Source: CAZPDM01 sp964585305 (GTDB taxonomy: Bacteria > Planctomycetota > Uabimicrobiia > Uabimicrobiales > JABWCH01). Taken from it: 16,384 nt of DNA. This document shows positions 1-7,100 of this stretch, piece after piece. The stretch spans positions 1-16,384 of the forward strand of contig CAZPDM010000092.1 of NCBI GenBank assembly GCA_964585305.1, read 5' to 3'. Within the stretch, counting starts at the first letter, position 1. The number at the start of each line of letters is the position of its first letter. Below the pieces are notes generated by a model. It saw nothing but the letters and a program-made list of their open reading frames with translations, was not told the DNA's origin and did no database searches. Position numbers and translations under genes: made by a program.

Positions 1-5
1 TTCAT

Positions 6-32
6 CCCCGAAGCTGAAGACTTCGGGGTTTT
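6..32 (+). terminator. Intrinsic terminator of a gene upstream of the window
   Basis: A perfect 8-bp stem (CCCCGAAG at 6-13, CTTCGGGG at 21-28) with a 7-nt loop is followed by TTTT. The T tract lies on the + strand side, so it should end a + strand transcript entering from the left. On the - strand no T run follows the hairpin, so it is a weak terminator for the gene at 45-269, although it may still stabilise that 3' end. Confidence 0.75.
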
Positions 33-44
33 CTCGCTAAAATT

Positions 45-269
45 CTATAAAAAATTTGATTCTGCAACTGAAAGCTCTGGTGTATGATCATCTGTAATGG
101 TGCGAAGTAAATACAATCCTGCTGCGGATACAGTCCATTCTCCATCATCTGGTTCTATGATAGGAATTCCATCACAGGAAAATTCAACTGATCCATGAGC
201 ACACTGATCTTTTGGATCATCCGCAGTACTCTGAATCCAGCAAAGATCATGCGCATTTAGCTTAATCAT
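45..269 (-). CDS. Small acidic protein of unknown function (74 aa)
   Basis: The start is well supported: AGGAG lies five bases upstream of the ATG. The protein is acidic, has two Trp and two Cys residues (an N-terminal DLCWIQ segment and a later GEWTVSAAG segment) and shows no signal peptide or membrane helix. I do not recognise the family and assign no function. By eye its codons are richer in G and C than those of neighbouring genes, which may mean it arrived separately. It begins 14 bases after the stop of a decayed ferredoxin frame on the same strand, so the two may once have formed an operon. It ends abruptly at a TAG soon after a predicted helix, so it could be a shortened version of a longer protein; this is inference. 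Confidence 0.6.
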   Translation of the reverse strand: MIKLNAHDLCWIQSTADDPKDQCAHGSVEFSCDGIPIIEPDDGEWTVSAAGLYLLRTITDDHTPELSVAESNFL

Positions 270-282
270 GCAAGCTCCTAGC

Positions 283-444
283 TTAGAGAGTTTTATCTTT
301 TTTCAAAACACATTCATATTTGATAGCATCAACAGAACACACGTTTAAACATCTTGCACAACTGAAACAATCTGCCGGGAATAATTTTTCTTCAACCCGT
401 CCTTTAGCAGCTTCTAATGGACAGATTCTTAAAGATTTCCTTTT
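283..444 (-). pseudogene. Remnant of a 4Fe-4S (NapH/polyferredoxin-like) protein C-terminus
   Basis: The - strand frame is open for 53 codons (stop at 283-285, in-frame TAA at 445-447) and has no ATG, GTG or TTG that could start it. It encodes RICPLEAAKGR, then about 10 residues later CFSCARCLNVCSVDAIKYE, which fits the CxxCxxCxxxC cluster-binding pattern. An upstream CPLxA followed by a ferredoxin motif is characteristic of the C-terminal part of NapH/NosR/CcoG-type polyferredoxins. The N-terminal membrane part and further Cys motifs are missing, and the frame ends next to the promoter of the divergent gene at 532. It is therefore most likely a truncated relic. A rare ATC start giving a mini-ferredoxin is possible but unlikely. 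Confidence 0.65.
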
Positions 445-448
445 TTAT

Positions 449-476
449 TTGACAAATAAAGAAAAAAAAGGATAAT
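449..476 (+). promoter_or_regulatory. Sigma-70-type promoter for the DUF6868/methyltransferase pair
   Basis: A consensus -35 TTGACA (449-454), a 16-bp spacer and a -10-like GATAAT (471-476) precede the gene at 532 and would give a leader of about 50 bases. It abuts the open end of the ferredoxin relic. Confidence 0.6.
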
Positions 477-531
477 CTAAATAGTTAAAAAACGCCTTAT
501 ATCTTAAAATAGCAAATAGGAGATTATTATT

Positions 532-780
532 ATGAATATGGAAATAATATACAAATTTTTCTTATGGTGTACTGTCATTAACTATGGACTGTTAATGTTG
601 TGGTTTTTAATTTTTGCTTTTGCTCACAATCATATATATCATCTGCATAGCAAATGGTTTAAAATATCTGAAGAACAATTCAATGCTACGCATTATACTG
701 GATTAACAATTTTTAAAATAGCTATTTTCTTATTTAATTTCACGCCTTTTATTGTTCTTCACATTTTATCTAAAGGATAA
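532..780 (+). CDS. DUF6868-family small membrane protein
   Basis: An 82-residue protein with two hydrophobic segments (about residues 5-30 and 56-80) separated by a short polar stretch with HIYHLHSKWFKIS and EEQFNATHYTG. From memory this matches the DUF6868 pattern: a WCTVINYG-type N-terminus, an xHxxHSKWF central motif, and a second helix starting with a Lys and ending in FNFTPF. The function of the family is unknown; it probably sits in the inner membrane. AGGAG nine bases upstream supports the ATG. A methyltransferase follows after 8 bases, so the two genes are very likely co-transcribed. Confidence 0.75.
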   Translation: MNMEIIYKFFLWCTVINYGLLMLWFLIFAFAHNHIYHLHSKWFKISEEQFNATHYTGLTIFKIAIFLFNFTPFIVLHILSKG

Positions 781-788
781 AATATCTC

Positions 789-1556
789 ATGAAGCAATGG
801 TATGAAGAATTATTTGAAAATTATGGAAAAAAATATGACCAAGAATGTTTCACACAAGGAACGATTGGCGAATGTGATTTTCTTGAAAGAGAACTTGGAT
901 ATAATAAATCGACTCGTATTCTTGATATAGGATGCGGAACAGGTCGACATTCGATTGAATTGTCCAAAAGAGGATATGAAAATATTATTGGGATTGATTT
1001 CTCTGAATCGCAATTAAAATGTGCTAAAGAAAAGGCAATAGCACAAAAATTATCGATTGTTTTTGAACAACGTGATGCTAGAACTTTATCTTTTCGAAAT
1101 GAATTCGATTTGGTAATAATGTTGTGCGAAGGTGGTTTCCCTTTAATGGAAACAGATGAAATGAACTTCCAAATTCTACAAAATGCCTCAAATGCTTTAA
1201 AAGAAAAAGGGAAATTCATTTTTACCACATTGAATGGATTGTTTCCTTTATTTCATTCCATAAAAGATTTTCTTAAATCTGAGACTAAAGAAGGTAATGC
1301 AACCTACCATAGTAATACATTCGATCTAATGACCTTCCGAGATTATAATATCACTTGTGTAGAAGATGATTCCGGAAATAAAAGAGAATTAAAATGTAAT
1401 GAAAGATACTATGTTCCATCCGAAATAACATGGTTATTGAAAACACTAGGATTCACAACCATTGATATTTATGGTGCAAAACTAGGAGCTTTTAGTCGAA
1501 ATGATAAGCTACTGACAACAGATTATGAAATGTTGATTATTGCAGAAAAAAAGTAA
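789..1556 (+). CDS. Class I SAM-dependent methyltransferase
   Basis: A 255-residue Rossmann-fold methyltransferase. Motif I is LDIGCGTG at residues 45-52. The acidic residue at the end of strand beta-2 is D70 in GIDFS, and a beta-4 segment near residues 106-112 (FDLVIML) completes the SAM pocket. The closest generic groupings are the Methyltransf_11/25 families. The acceptor cannot be read from the sequence: the C-terminal half has no zinc site, RNA-binding domain or membrane helix. Its ATG comes 8 bases after the stop of the DUF6868 gene, with an AAAGGA-like site within the end of that gene, so translation is probably coupled. No clear terminator separates it from the convergent lipoprotein gene; the gap holds only AT-rich sequence and an 11-bp tandem repeat. 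Confidence 0.85.
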   Translation: MKQWYEELFENYGKKYDQECFTQGTIGECDFLERELGYNKSTRILDIGCGTGRHSIELSKRGYENIIGIDFSESQLKCAKEKAIAQKLSIVFEQRDARTLSFRNEFDLVIMLCEGGFPLMETDEMNFQILQNASNALKEKGKFIFTTLNGLFPLFHSIKDFLKSETKEGNATYHSNTFDLMTFRDYNITCVEDDSGNKRELKCNERYYVPSEITWLLKTLGFTTIDIYGAKLGAFSRNDKLLTTDYEMLIIAEKK

Positions 1557-1588
1557 TGTTTTAGAAAATACAAAAAATCGCCAACACT

Positions 1589-1621
1589 TTATATTTTCAT
1601 TATATTTTCATTATATTTTCA
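1589..1621. repeat. Three perfect tandem copies of an 11-bp unit
   Basis: The unit TTATATTTTCA is repeated exactly at 1589-1599, 1600-1610 and 1611-1621, in the gap between two convergent genes. The last copy contains the TGA stop codon of the lipoprotein gene (TCA at 1619-1621), so copy-number change would mostly alter the 3' untranslated region. Confidence 0.9.
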
Positions 1622-2572
1622 TTTTTGATTTAATGCAGATACAATAGTCATAACATTATGTTGAAACATGCCCAAATATGTCCCTTCTGGGGTATTTAAT
1701 TCCCCCATAGAATCTGAAAATAATTTTCCTCCCAATTTAATTTGGTGCTGGCGAGAATTAGCACCTTGGATAACAGCTTCAATAGATTTAGAAGAAACAG
1801 AATCTTCGACAAAAATAGCAGGAATTTTGCGTTGTATAAGTAAATCTGTAATACGTTCGATATCTTTAATCCCATATTCTGCGGCAGTACTAACACCTTG
1901 TAGCCCCACTACTTCAATTTTGTATGCCAAACCAAAGTATCCAAAAGCATCATGCGCAGTTACTAAAATTCTTTGAGATTCTGGAATTGTAAGCATTAGT
2001 TCAGTTACTTGAGTATGTAACTGAACTAATTTTTTTTGATATTCCACACTATTTTTACTATAATATTTTGCATTTTTAGGATCAACTTTAACTAAAACTT
2101 GCTCAATCTTCTGAACTGTAAGCTGCCAAAGGGAAATATCAAACCAAACATGGGGATCGAAAATAGTTCCTTCTGGATTGATCTTCCTCAATTTTTCTAT
2201 AGGAATATCTGATGTAATCGCATGTACTGGCTTAGTTTTAGCAATCTTAAGTAGAATATCTGTCATTTTTCCTTCCAGATGTAATCCATTATAAAATATA
2301 ACATCTGCACGTCCTAATTTTCCTGCATCGCTTCCAGTAATTTTATACAAATGAGGATCAACTCCTGTCCCCATCAATCCTTCTACGACTGCGCAATCCC
2401 CCGCAACATTTTTAACTGCATCCGCAACCATACTTGTTGTTGCAACAATGTACAATTTTTTATTTTCTGTTTCATCTAGTGATATATTTTGCTTAGTATC
2501 ACAACTTAATAGTATTATTGTTGAAATTAGAAATAATATATATTTAAATAGTATAGATAATTTTATAGACAT
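1619..2572 (-). CDS. Zinc/manganese ABC transporter substrate-binding lipoprotein (TroA-like)
   Basis: A 317-residue cluster A-I metal-binding protein. The N-terminus is a lipoprotein signal with lipobox LLSC, placing the lipidated Cys at residue 24. The metal ligands are all visible: H74 (DPHLY), H141 (FDPHVWFD), H207 (TAHDAFGYFG) and D287 (FSDSMGE). Three His plus Asp is the TroA set; Mn-specific PsaA/MntC proteins have Glu at the third position. The His-rich loop of typical ZnuA is missing. The metal could be Zn or Mn; sequence alone does not settle this. No ATPase or permease gene is adjacent, so it is an orphan binding protein in this window. It lies downstream of bacterioferritin on the same strand, with a terminator and no convincing promoter between them. 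An AAAGGA-type ribosome site precedes the ATG. Confidence 0.9.
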   Translation of the reverse strand: MSIKLSILFKYILFLISTIILLSCDTKQNISLDETENKKLYIVATTSMVADAVKNVAGDCAVVEGLMGTGVDPHLYKITGSDAGKLGRADVIFYNGLHLEGKMTDILLKIAKTKPVHAITSDIPIEKLRKINPEGTIFDPHVWFDISLWQLTVQKIEQVLVKVDPKNAKYYSKNSVEYQKKLVQLHTQVTELMLTIPESQRILVTAHDAFGYFGLAYKIEVVGLQGVSTAAEYGIKDIERITDLLIQRKIPAIFVEDSVSSKSIEAVIQGANSRQHQIKLGGKLFSDSMGELNTPEGTYLGMFQHNVMTIVSALNQK

Positions 2573-2599
2573 AATTTTTTCCTTTCTTCAAAAAAAATC

Positions 2600-2628
2600 T
2601 ACAAAAAGAAAAGCGCGGTTTCCCGCGC
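2600..2628 (-). terminator. Intrinsic terminator after bacterioferritin
   Basis: Read on the - strand, GCGCGG, a GAAA tetraloop (GNRA type) and CCGCGC form a tight 6-bp all-GC hairpin (2613-2628), followed by TTTTCTTTTT. It lies between bacterioferritin and the metal-binding lipoprotein gene. Confidence 0.85.
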
Positions 2629-2647
2629 CAAATAAACAAAAATCTTC

Positions 2648-3118
2648 CTATTTCTTAATTTGAGTAGAAAGGAAAATTTGGATTCCCATGTGGGAAATTT
2701 GTTCTTGCATTTCTTCAATGTTATCGATATGTTCTTCTTCATCATGAAGAATGTCGCCTAAGAACCTGGCTGTTGCATGATCGTTCAGCTCAGTTACCAA
2801 ACGAATGGCATCATTATAGGCTTTAATAGCACCTAATTCTGCAGATTGATCATATTCCAATTGTTTGGGAACATCATGTCCAATCTTCATTTGGTTGAGC
2901 TTGCTAACAACGGGAACACTTTCCATAAACAAAATACGGCCAATAATTTTTTCAGCATGTTCCATTTCATCCATAGCACGTTTTTCAAATGCTTCATGAA
3001 GTTTTTCATAACCCCAAGCAGCTGCCATTTCAGAATGAACCATATACTGACTAATCGCAGTAAGTTCATCAGCTAATAAAAAATTAAGAACTTCAACAAC
3101 TTTTTCGTGTCCCTTCAT
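2648..3118 (-). CDS. bfr: Bacterioferritin
   Basis: A 156-residue haem-type ferritin that oxidises Fe(II) and stores it as a mineral in a 24-subunit shell. All six ferroxidase ligands sit at the canonical positions: E18, E51, H54, E94, E127 and H130. The haem ligand M52 is also present. Length and the MKGHEKV N-terminus are typical. A longer frame starting at TTG five codons earlier exists, but AAAGG six bases before the ATG at 3118 and the family's usual MKG start decide for the shorter form. A strong promoter with two operator-like sequences lies upstream, and a terminator downstream. The next gene is a metal-binding lipoprotein, which fits a metal-homeostasis unit. Confidence 0.97.
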   Translation of the reverse strand: MKGHEKVVEVLNFLLADELTAISQYMVHSEMAAAWGYEKLHEAFEKRAMDEMEHAEKIIGRILFMESVPVVSKLNQMKIGHDVPKQLEYDQSAELGAIKAYNDAIRLVTELNDHATARFLGDILHDEEEHIDNIEEMQEQISHMGIQIFLSTQIKK

Positions 3119-3171
3119 AACACACCTTTCCAATATAAACTTTTTTTTAAAATTATAGAAAATTACTTAAC

Positions 3172-3192
3172 AAATTCTCTCTATTAGAATTT
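3172..3192. promoter_or_regulatory. Operator-like inverted repeat over the predicted bfr start point
   Basis: A 7-7-7 inverted repeat, AAATTCT then 7 bases then AGAATTT, is centred at 3182, at the expected transcription start of the bfr promoter. A metal- or peroxide-responsive repressor (Fur, PerR or MntR type) would fit the gene's role. The repeat is not a canonical Fur box, so the identity of the binder is inference. Confidence 0.45.
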
Positions 3193-3217
3193 TAGCACGA
3201 AAATATTTATTTGTCAA
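3189..3217 (-). promoter_or_regulatory. Sigma-70 promoter of bfr
   Basis: On the - strand there is a perfect -35 TTGACA (3212-3217), a 17-bp spacer and a -10 TAAAAT (3189-3194), predicting a start near 3182 and a leader of about 64 bases. It is one of the closest matches to consensus in the window. Confidence 0.8.
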
Positions 3218-3219
3218 GA

Positions 3220-3238
3220 AAATCTAAATTAGAGAATA
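3220..3238. promoter_or_regulatory. Second operator-like copy upstream of the bfr -35 box
   Basis: Read on the - strand, this begins ATTCTCT and contains TTAGA, matching the + strand sequence at 3174-3192 at 15 of 19 positions. It contains the perfect short palindrome TCTAA-A-TTAGA (3223-3233). The two copies flank the bfr promoter, and this one also lies between it and the divergent DNA methyltransferase gene. Confidence 0.4.
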
Positions 3239-3264
3239 TTTTTTATCAAAAATTTTTTTCCAAC

Positions 3265-3277
3265 GGAGATAGTCTCC
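3265..3277 (+). promoter_or_regulatory. Hairpin that contains the methyltransferase ribosome binding site
   Basis: GGAGA (3265-3269) is the Shine-Dalgarno site for the ATG at 3278. It is followed by a 3-base loop and its perfect complement TCTCC (3273-3277), which ends at the start codon. Folded, the mRNA would hide the ribosome site; as DNA, the same palindrome could be an operator. Confidence 0.5.
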
Positions 3278-4120
3278 ATGAAATTAAGTAAACAAGAAGA
3301 GAATTTTGATTTTCCCAATCACTATGTATTTTATCATGAAGAATTTGGTGTTTGGCTTTACCATGCAAATTGTATAGAGCTAATGGATACATTTATTCGA
3401 TTATATCCCAATGGTCGATTTGATATGATATTTGCTGATCCACCATATTTTTTATCCAATGGAGGGATTACCTGCCGTGCTGGAAAAATGGTAAAAGTAA
3501 ATAAAGGCAAATGGGATAAATCGCATGGAATAGAAATAAATCATGAATTTACACTTGCATGGTTATCAAAATGCCAAAAACTATTAAAACCTAATGGGAC
3601 AATTTGGGTATCGGGAACTCATCATATTATTCATTCTGTTGGTTATGCTATGCAACAGTTAGGATTCAAGATTCTCAATGACATTACTTGGGAAAAACCC
3701 AATCCTCCGCCGAACTTATCCTGTCGGTATTTTACACACTCTACAGAAACTATTATTTGGGCAGCTAAAAATGAAAAATCCAAACATTATTTTAATTATA
3801 AAAAAATGAGAGAGATTAACGGGGGAAAGCAGATGAAATCTGTTTGGACTATCTCTGCAGCAAATACTGTCGAAAAAAAATTAGGAAAACACCCTACACA
3901 AAAGCCTATTTATCTTTTAGAAAGAATCATCTTATCAAGTACAACAGAAGGAAATCTAATTTTTGATCCTTTTACTGGTAGTTCAACAACAGGAATTGCT
4001 GCTATTCAACTCAAAAGGAAATTTATAGGATGTGAAATAGAAAAAAAATTTGTTACGCTCTCTTCCAAACGTCTTGAAATGGCAATAAATGAACGAGCTG
4101 CTTCCCTTGACTTTATGTAA
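3278..4120 (+). CDS. Orphan adenine-specific DNA methyltransferase (beta class, DpnA-like)
   Basis: A 280-residue N6-adenine methyltransferase. The catalytic DPPY motif (residues 54-57, in IFADPPYFLSNGG) comes before the SAM-binding FDPFTGSSTTG motif (229-239), the order that defines the beta class. A conserved HPTQKP (205-210) lies between them. The stretch after DPPY, with GKMVKVNKGKWDKS, resembles DpnA-type enzymes, which modify GATC; that target is inference. No restriction endonuclease or specificity subunit is nearby, so it is either solitary, with a regulatory or epigenetic role, or a relic of a restriction system. Its ribosome site lies in a small hairpin. It is divergent from bfr and shares a bidirectional terminator with the convergent PQQ gene. 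Confidence 0.9.
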   Translation: MKLSKQEENFDFPNHYVFYHEEFGVWLYHANCIELMDTFIRLYPNGRFDMIFADPPYFLSNGGITCRAGKMVKVNKGKWDKSHGIEINHEFTLAWLSKCQKLLKPNGTIWVSGTHHIIHSVGYAMQQLGFKILNDITWEKPNPPPNLSCRYFTHSTETIIWAAKNEKSKHYFNYKKMREINGGKQMKSVWTISAANTVEKKLGKHPTQKPIYLLERIILSSTTEGNLIFDPFTGSSTTGIAAIQLKRKFIGCEIEKKFVTLSSKRLEMAINERAASLDFM

Positions 4121-4151
4121 AAAATTAGGCTTGTTCAGCAAGCCTAATTTT
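4121..4151. terminator. Bidirectional terminator between two convergent genes
   Basis: AAAATTAGGCTTG (4121-4133) pairs perfectly with CAAGCCTAATTTT (4139-4151) around a 5-base loop. The flanking A and T runs supply a U tail in both directions, so it can serve both the methyltransferase and the PQQ gene. Confidence 0.9.
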
Positions 4152-4154
4152 TGT

Positions 4155-7100
4155 TTAATTATTTAGAAAGGCATATAATTTATTAGCGGATAAAAGTACT
4201 AGATCTCTGCATATAACAACAGATGAGGAAACATCACCTACGACTTTATAACTCCATAAACGGCTGCCGTCTTTAGCATCTATAGCATATAGAGTACCCA
4301 TGCGAAAAGTCTTTGAATCTTGAACAACTGAGATACTTTGAGTCCCTATATAAACAATTCCATTATCTGTTACTACAGGCCCACTTTTTAAAAGAAGTTC
4401 AGAATTAAATTTCCACAATATACGAGGATTTCCACTTACAGATATTGCATATAGCAATTTAGAGGAAGTCGTAAAATAGGCAACATTATTTTTCACAACC
4501 ACACTAGAATTACATTCCCCTAAAATTTTAAGTTTTTTAATTTCTGTACCTCTTTCGAGATCGAGTTGTATAAAGAGTCCATTAGCTGCTAAATAAATTA
4601 TGTTCCCAGCAACTCCAGGAGAAGAATGTAAAAAAGAAGGGCAAGTATACTGCCAAATTTGTCTTCCTGTATTGATATCTAAGCATTGTAATTGGCCTTC
4701 TGTATGACTTACTAAAACTTTTTGGCCAGTAATAACAATTTCATTTTCTATTTTTCTTGGTGTTATTGACACCCAACGAGGAGATGTTCTCCAAACTCCA
4801 CCAAAAGCAAGTGGAAGACAATATATTTTTTTATCAGAAGTTGAGAATAATATGGAAGAATTTTCTTGGGAAATAACTGGGATTCCTGTAATAGTAATAT
4901 CTCCACCTAATTCTAAATTGCCAATGAATTCTTTTGTCACAGTATTCCAAGCATATAATCGTTGGCTATCTTCTAATAGATATAGTATTCCATTTGCATA
5001 GCAAGGAGTAGCGGTAAAGGAACTTAAATTTTTAAGTTTTTGTGGTATTAAAAATTCAGGATAATCATTCGGAGGAGTTGTAGCATTAAAATTACTAAAA
5101 ATATAAAGATATTTATTAGTAGGTATATATAATGAATCTTTATCTGAAACATAACATGGAGTAGAATTCGTTAATATGTTTCCAGATTGTGCAAAATCTG
5201 ATTGCCATAACAAAGACTTTTGTAAGGAAATTTTAACTTTTGCATCATTTAATGATTCCAATTTAGTTCCATCATCAGAAGTTATTTGAATTGATTCATT
5301 AAACCCATTGCTATATGAAATAGTTTGATAGCCATTAAGCTGAATTGTCAAAGTTTTAAAATCTGGCATAACTCGAATAACTTCATCTCTTTTTAAAATG
5401 ATAGGACTATTTTGATCTATTATTATTGATGCACCTTTGGGTGTTATTGATAAAGAAATTGGAAGTCGTAAATTTGTATGTTCAGGTAATGTTTTAAATT
5501 TAGTGTTTTTCCAAACGCCTAAATAAATGCTAATTGCCTCATTAAAACTGCCTTTTTTCTCAAGGTTTTTCGCCTCTTCCATTCTTTGTTGAAAGATTCT
5601 ATAAATTTCTTCATATTTTTGGATAAGTTCATCTAATTGTTCTTTTACTATATTTGTTTTTTCTAATGTTTCTTTAGAAGGATTTTTAGCAACAATTTCT
5701 TCCAAAATTTTTCTAGCATCATATAACTGATTTTCATTCATTCTCTGTTCGGCAATTTGTAATTTATTTTTACACTCTTCGTCAATTTTGCGTTCGCGTT
5801 CATTATCAATAGTAACATTTGTAGGAAGATTAGTAATATTGGGATTGGAATTAGAATTGGGATTGGGATTGGGATTAGGGTTAAGATTAACACCATCATC
5901 AGAAGGAGTCGAATATTCTTGATATGCAAACCATCCAATTATGGGAAGTCCTAATATTAATAAGATCAACAAAGCACGTGCAAAAATAGATCTTCCTATT
6001 TTTAACTTGCTTTGTGTAGTATCTAGTTTTTTCTGAATATCTTTTCGATTAGGAACTAATCGAATAATTTTTTGGTAGGTAGAAATTAATTCCGGCCAAT
6101 TTTTGTCTCTCTCATATATTTTGGCCATTGTTTCATATTCAGAAACAGCAGTTGCAACATCTTTTAAATCAAGACAAACATTGATATATTGACTATGCAA
6201 ATATTTATCGTGTGGATGCAAAGCTAACAAACTTTCTAATATTTGCCTAGATTCTTGATTATTTTTTCGATTATTTAATAATTGTAGAAGCTTTTTGCCT
6301 TCTGTTAGTAAATTATAATCAATAGCTTTACCATCAATTTGACCTTGTAGTACCATATTAAAAAGATGGAATCGTGCATCTAGTATTTCGTTTGATTCAA
6401 CTGCTACTGCCGCATCACAAAATTTCTTTAAATATGACGCACCTAAAATTTGCTCTTCTGGCTTAGAAGAACTTAAAAATTGTTGTGCTAAGCGATAATA
6501 AAGAACTTCAATTTTCTGAGTTTGTTCTAATTGTTTATAGGCTTCCTCTAATAAAATGACATCTCCAGAATTTTGAGGATTACGTTTAACTAATAATTCT
6601 CCATAGCGAACTGCTTCTTGCCAATTTTGGGTTTCTTTATACTCATTTATATAAATGCGAAGTTCATCATCCTTTAAAATTCGAATATTTTGGTTTGCAA
6701 CCAAAGATGCGATAATTCTTTTTGTATCATATTCCCCATAATAAGCCAAAGGCAAAATTTCTTCTATACTATGGCCATTTACTAAAAGCCAAACATTTCT
6801 TATTGGCTCATCTGCTTCCGGCATAACTTCTGGTTCTTTTTGCCAAACTAAAATTTCATCTGAATTAGGTAAAATCTGAGTAATTTGGTTATATTCGATC
6901 TGTTGTTGATTTACTTCTAACAAGATACCTTCAACTTCAAAAAAATCTGATACAGGATAAAGATCATGATTTGCTCCAGGATCATTTATATTGACGAATT
7001 CAAAATAGCAATTACTATAAGTAAAAAGTTTGCAAATTTCTTCATAACAAATTTGTTTTTTTATATTTTTTAAAAGATTTTCATCTACAATCTCATGTAA

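Noticed and set aside
821..1228. A 135-codon frame on the - strand
   Set aside because: It lies wholly antisense to the SAM methyltransferase, whose motifs are intact. It has no ribosome site, and its composition is that of a shadow frame.
1668..1976. A 102-codon frame on the + strand
   Set aside because: It is antisense to the metal-binding lipoprotein gene, has no family features, and its existence follows from that gene's codon pattern.
2613..2628. The GC-rich palindrome as a protein-binding operator for the lipoprotein gene
   Set aside because: The tight GNRA-type hairpin followed directly by a T-rich run on the - strand is better explained as the bacterioferritin terminator.
3119..3133. 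Longer bacterioferritin starting at TTG (MERCV...)
   Set aside because: The AAAGG ribosome site lies inside that extension, and the family normally starts at MKG.
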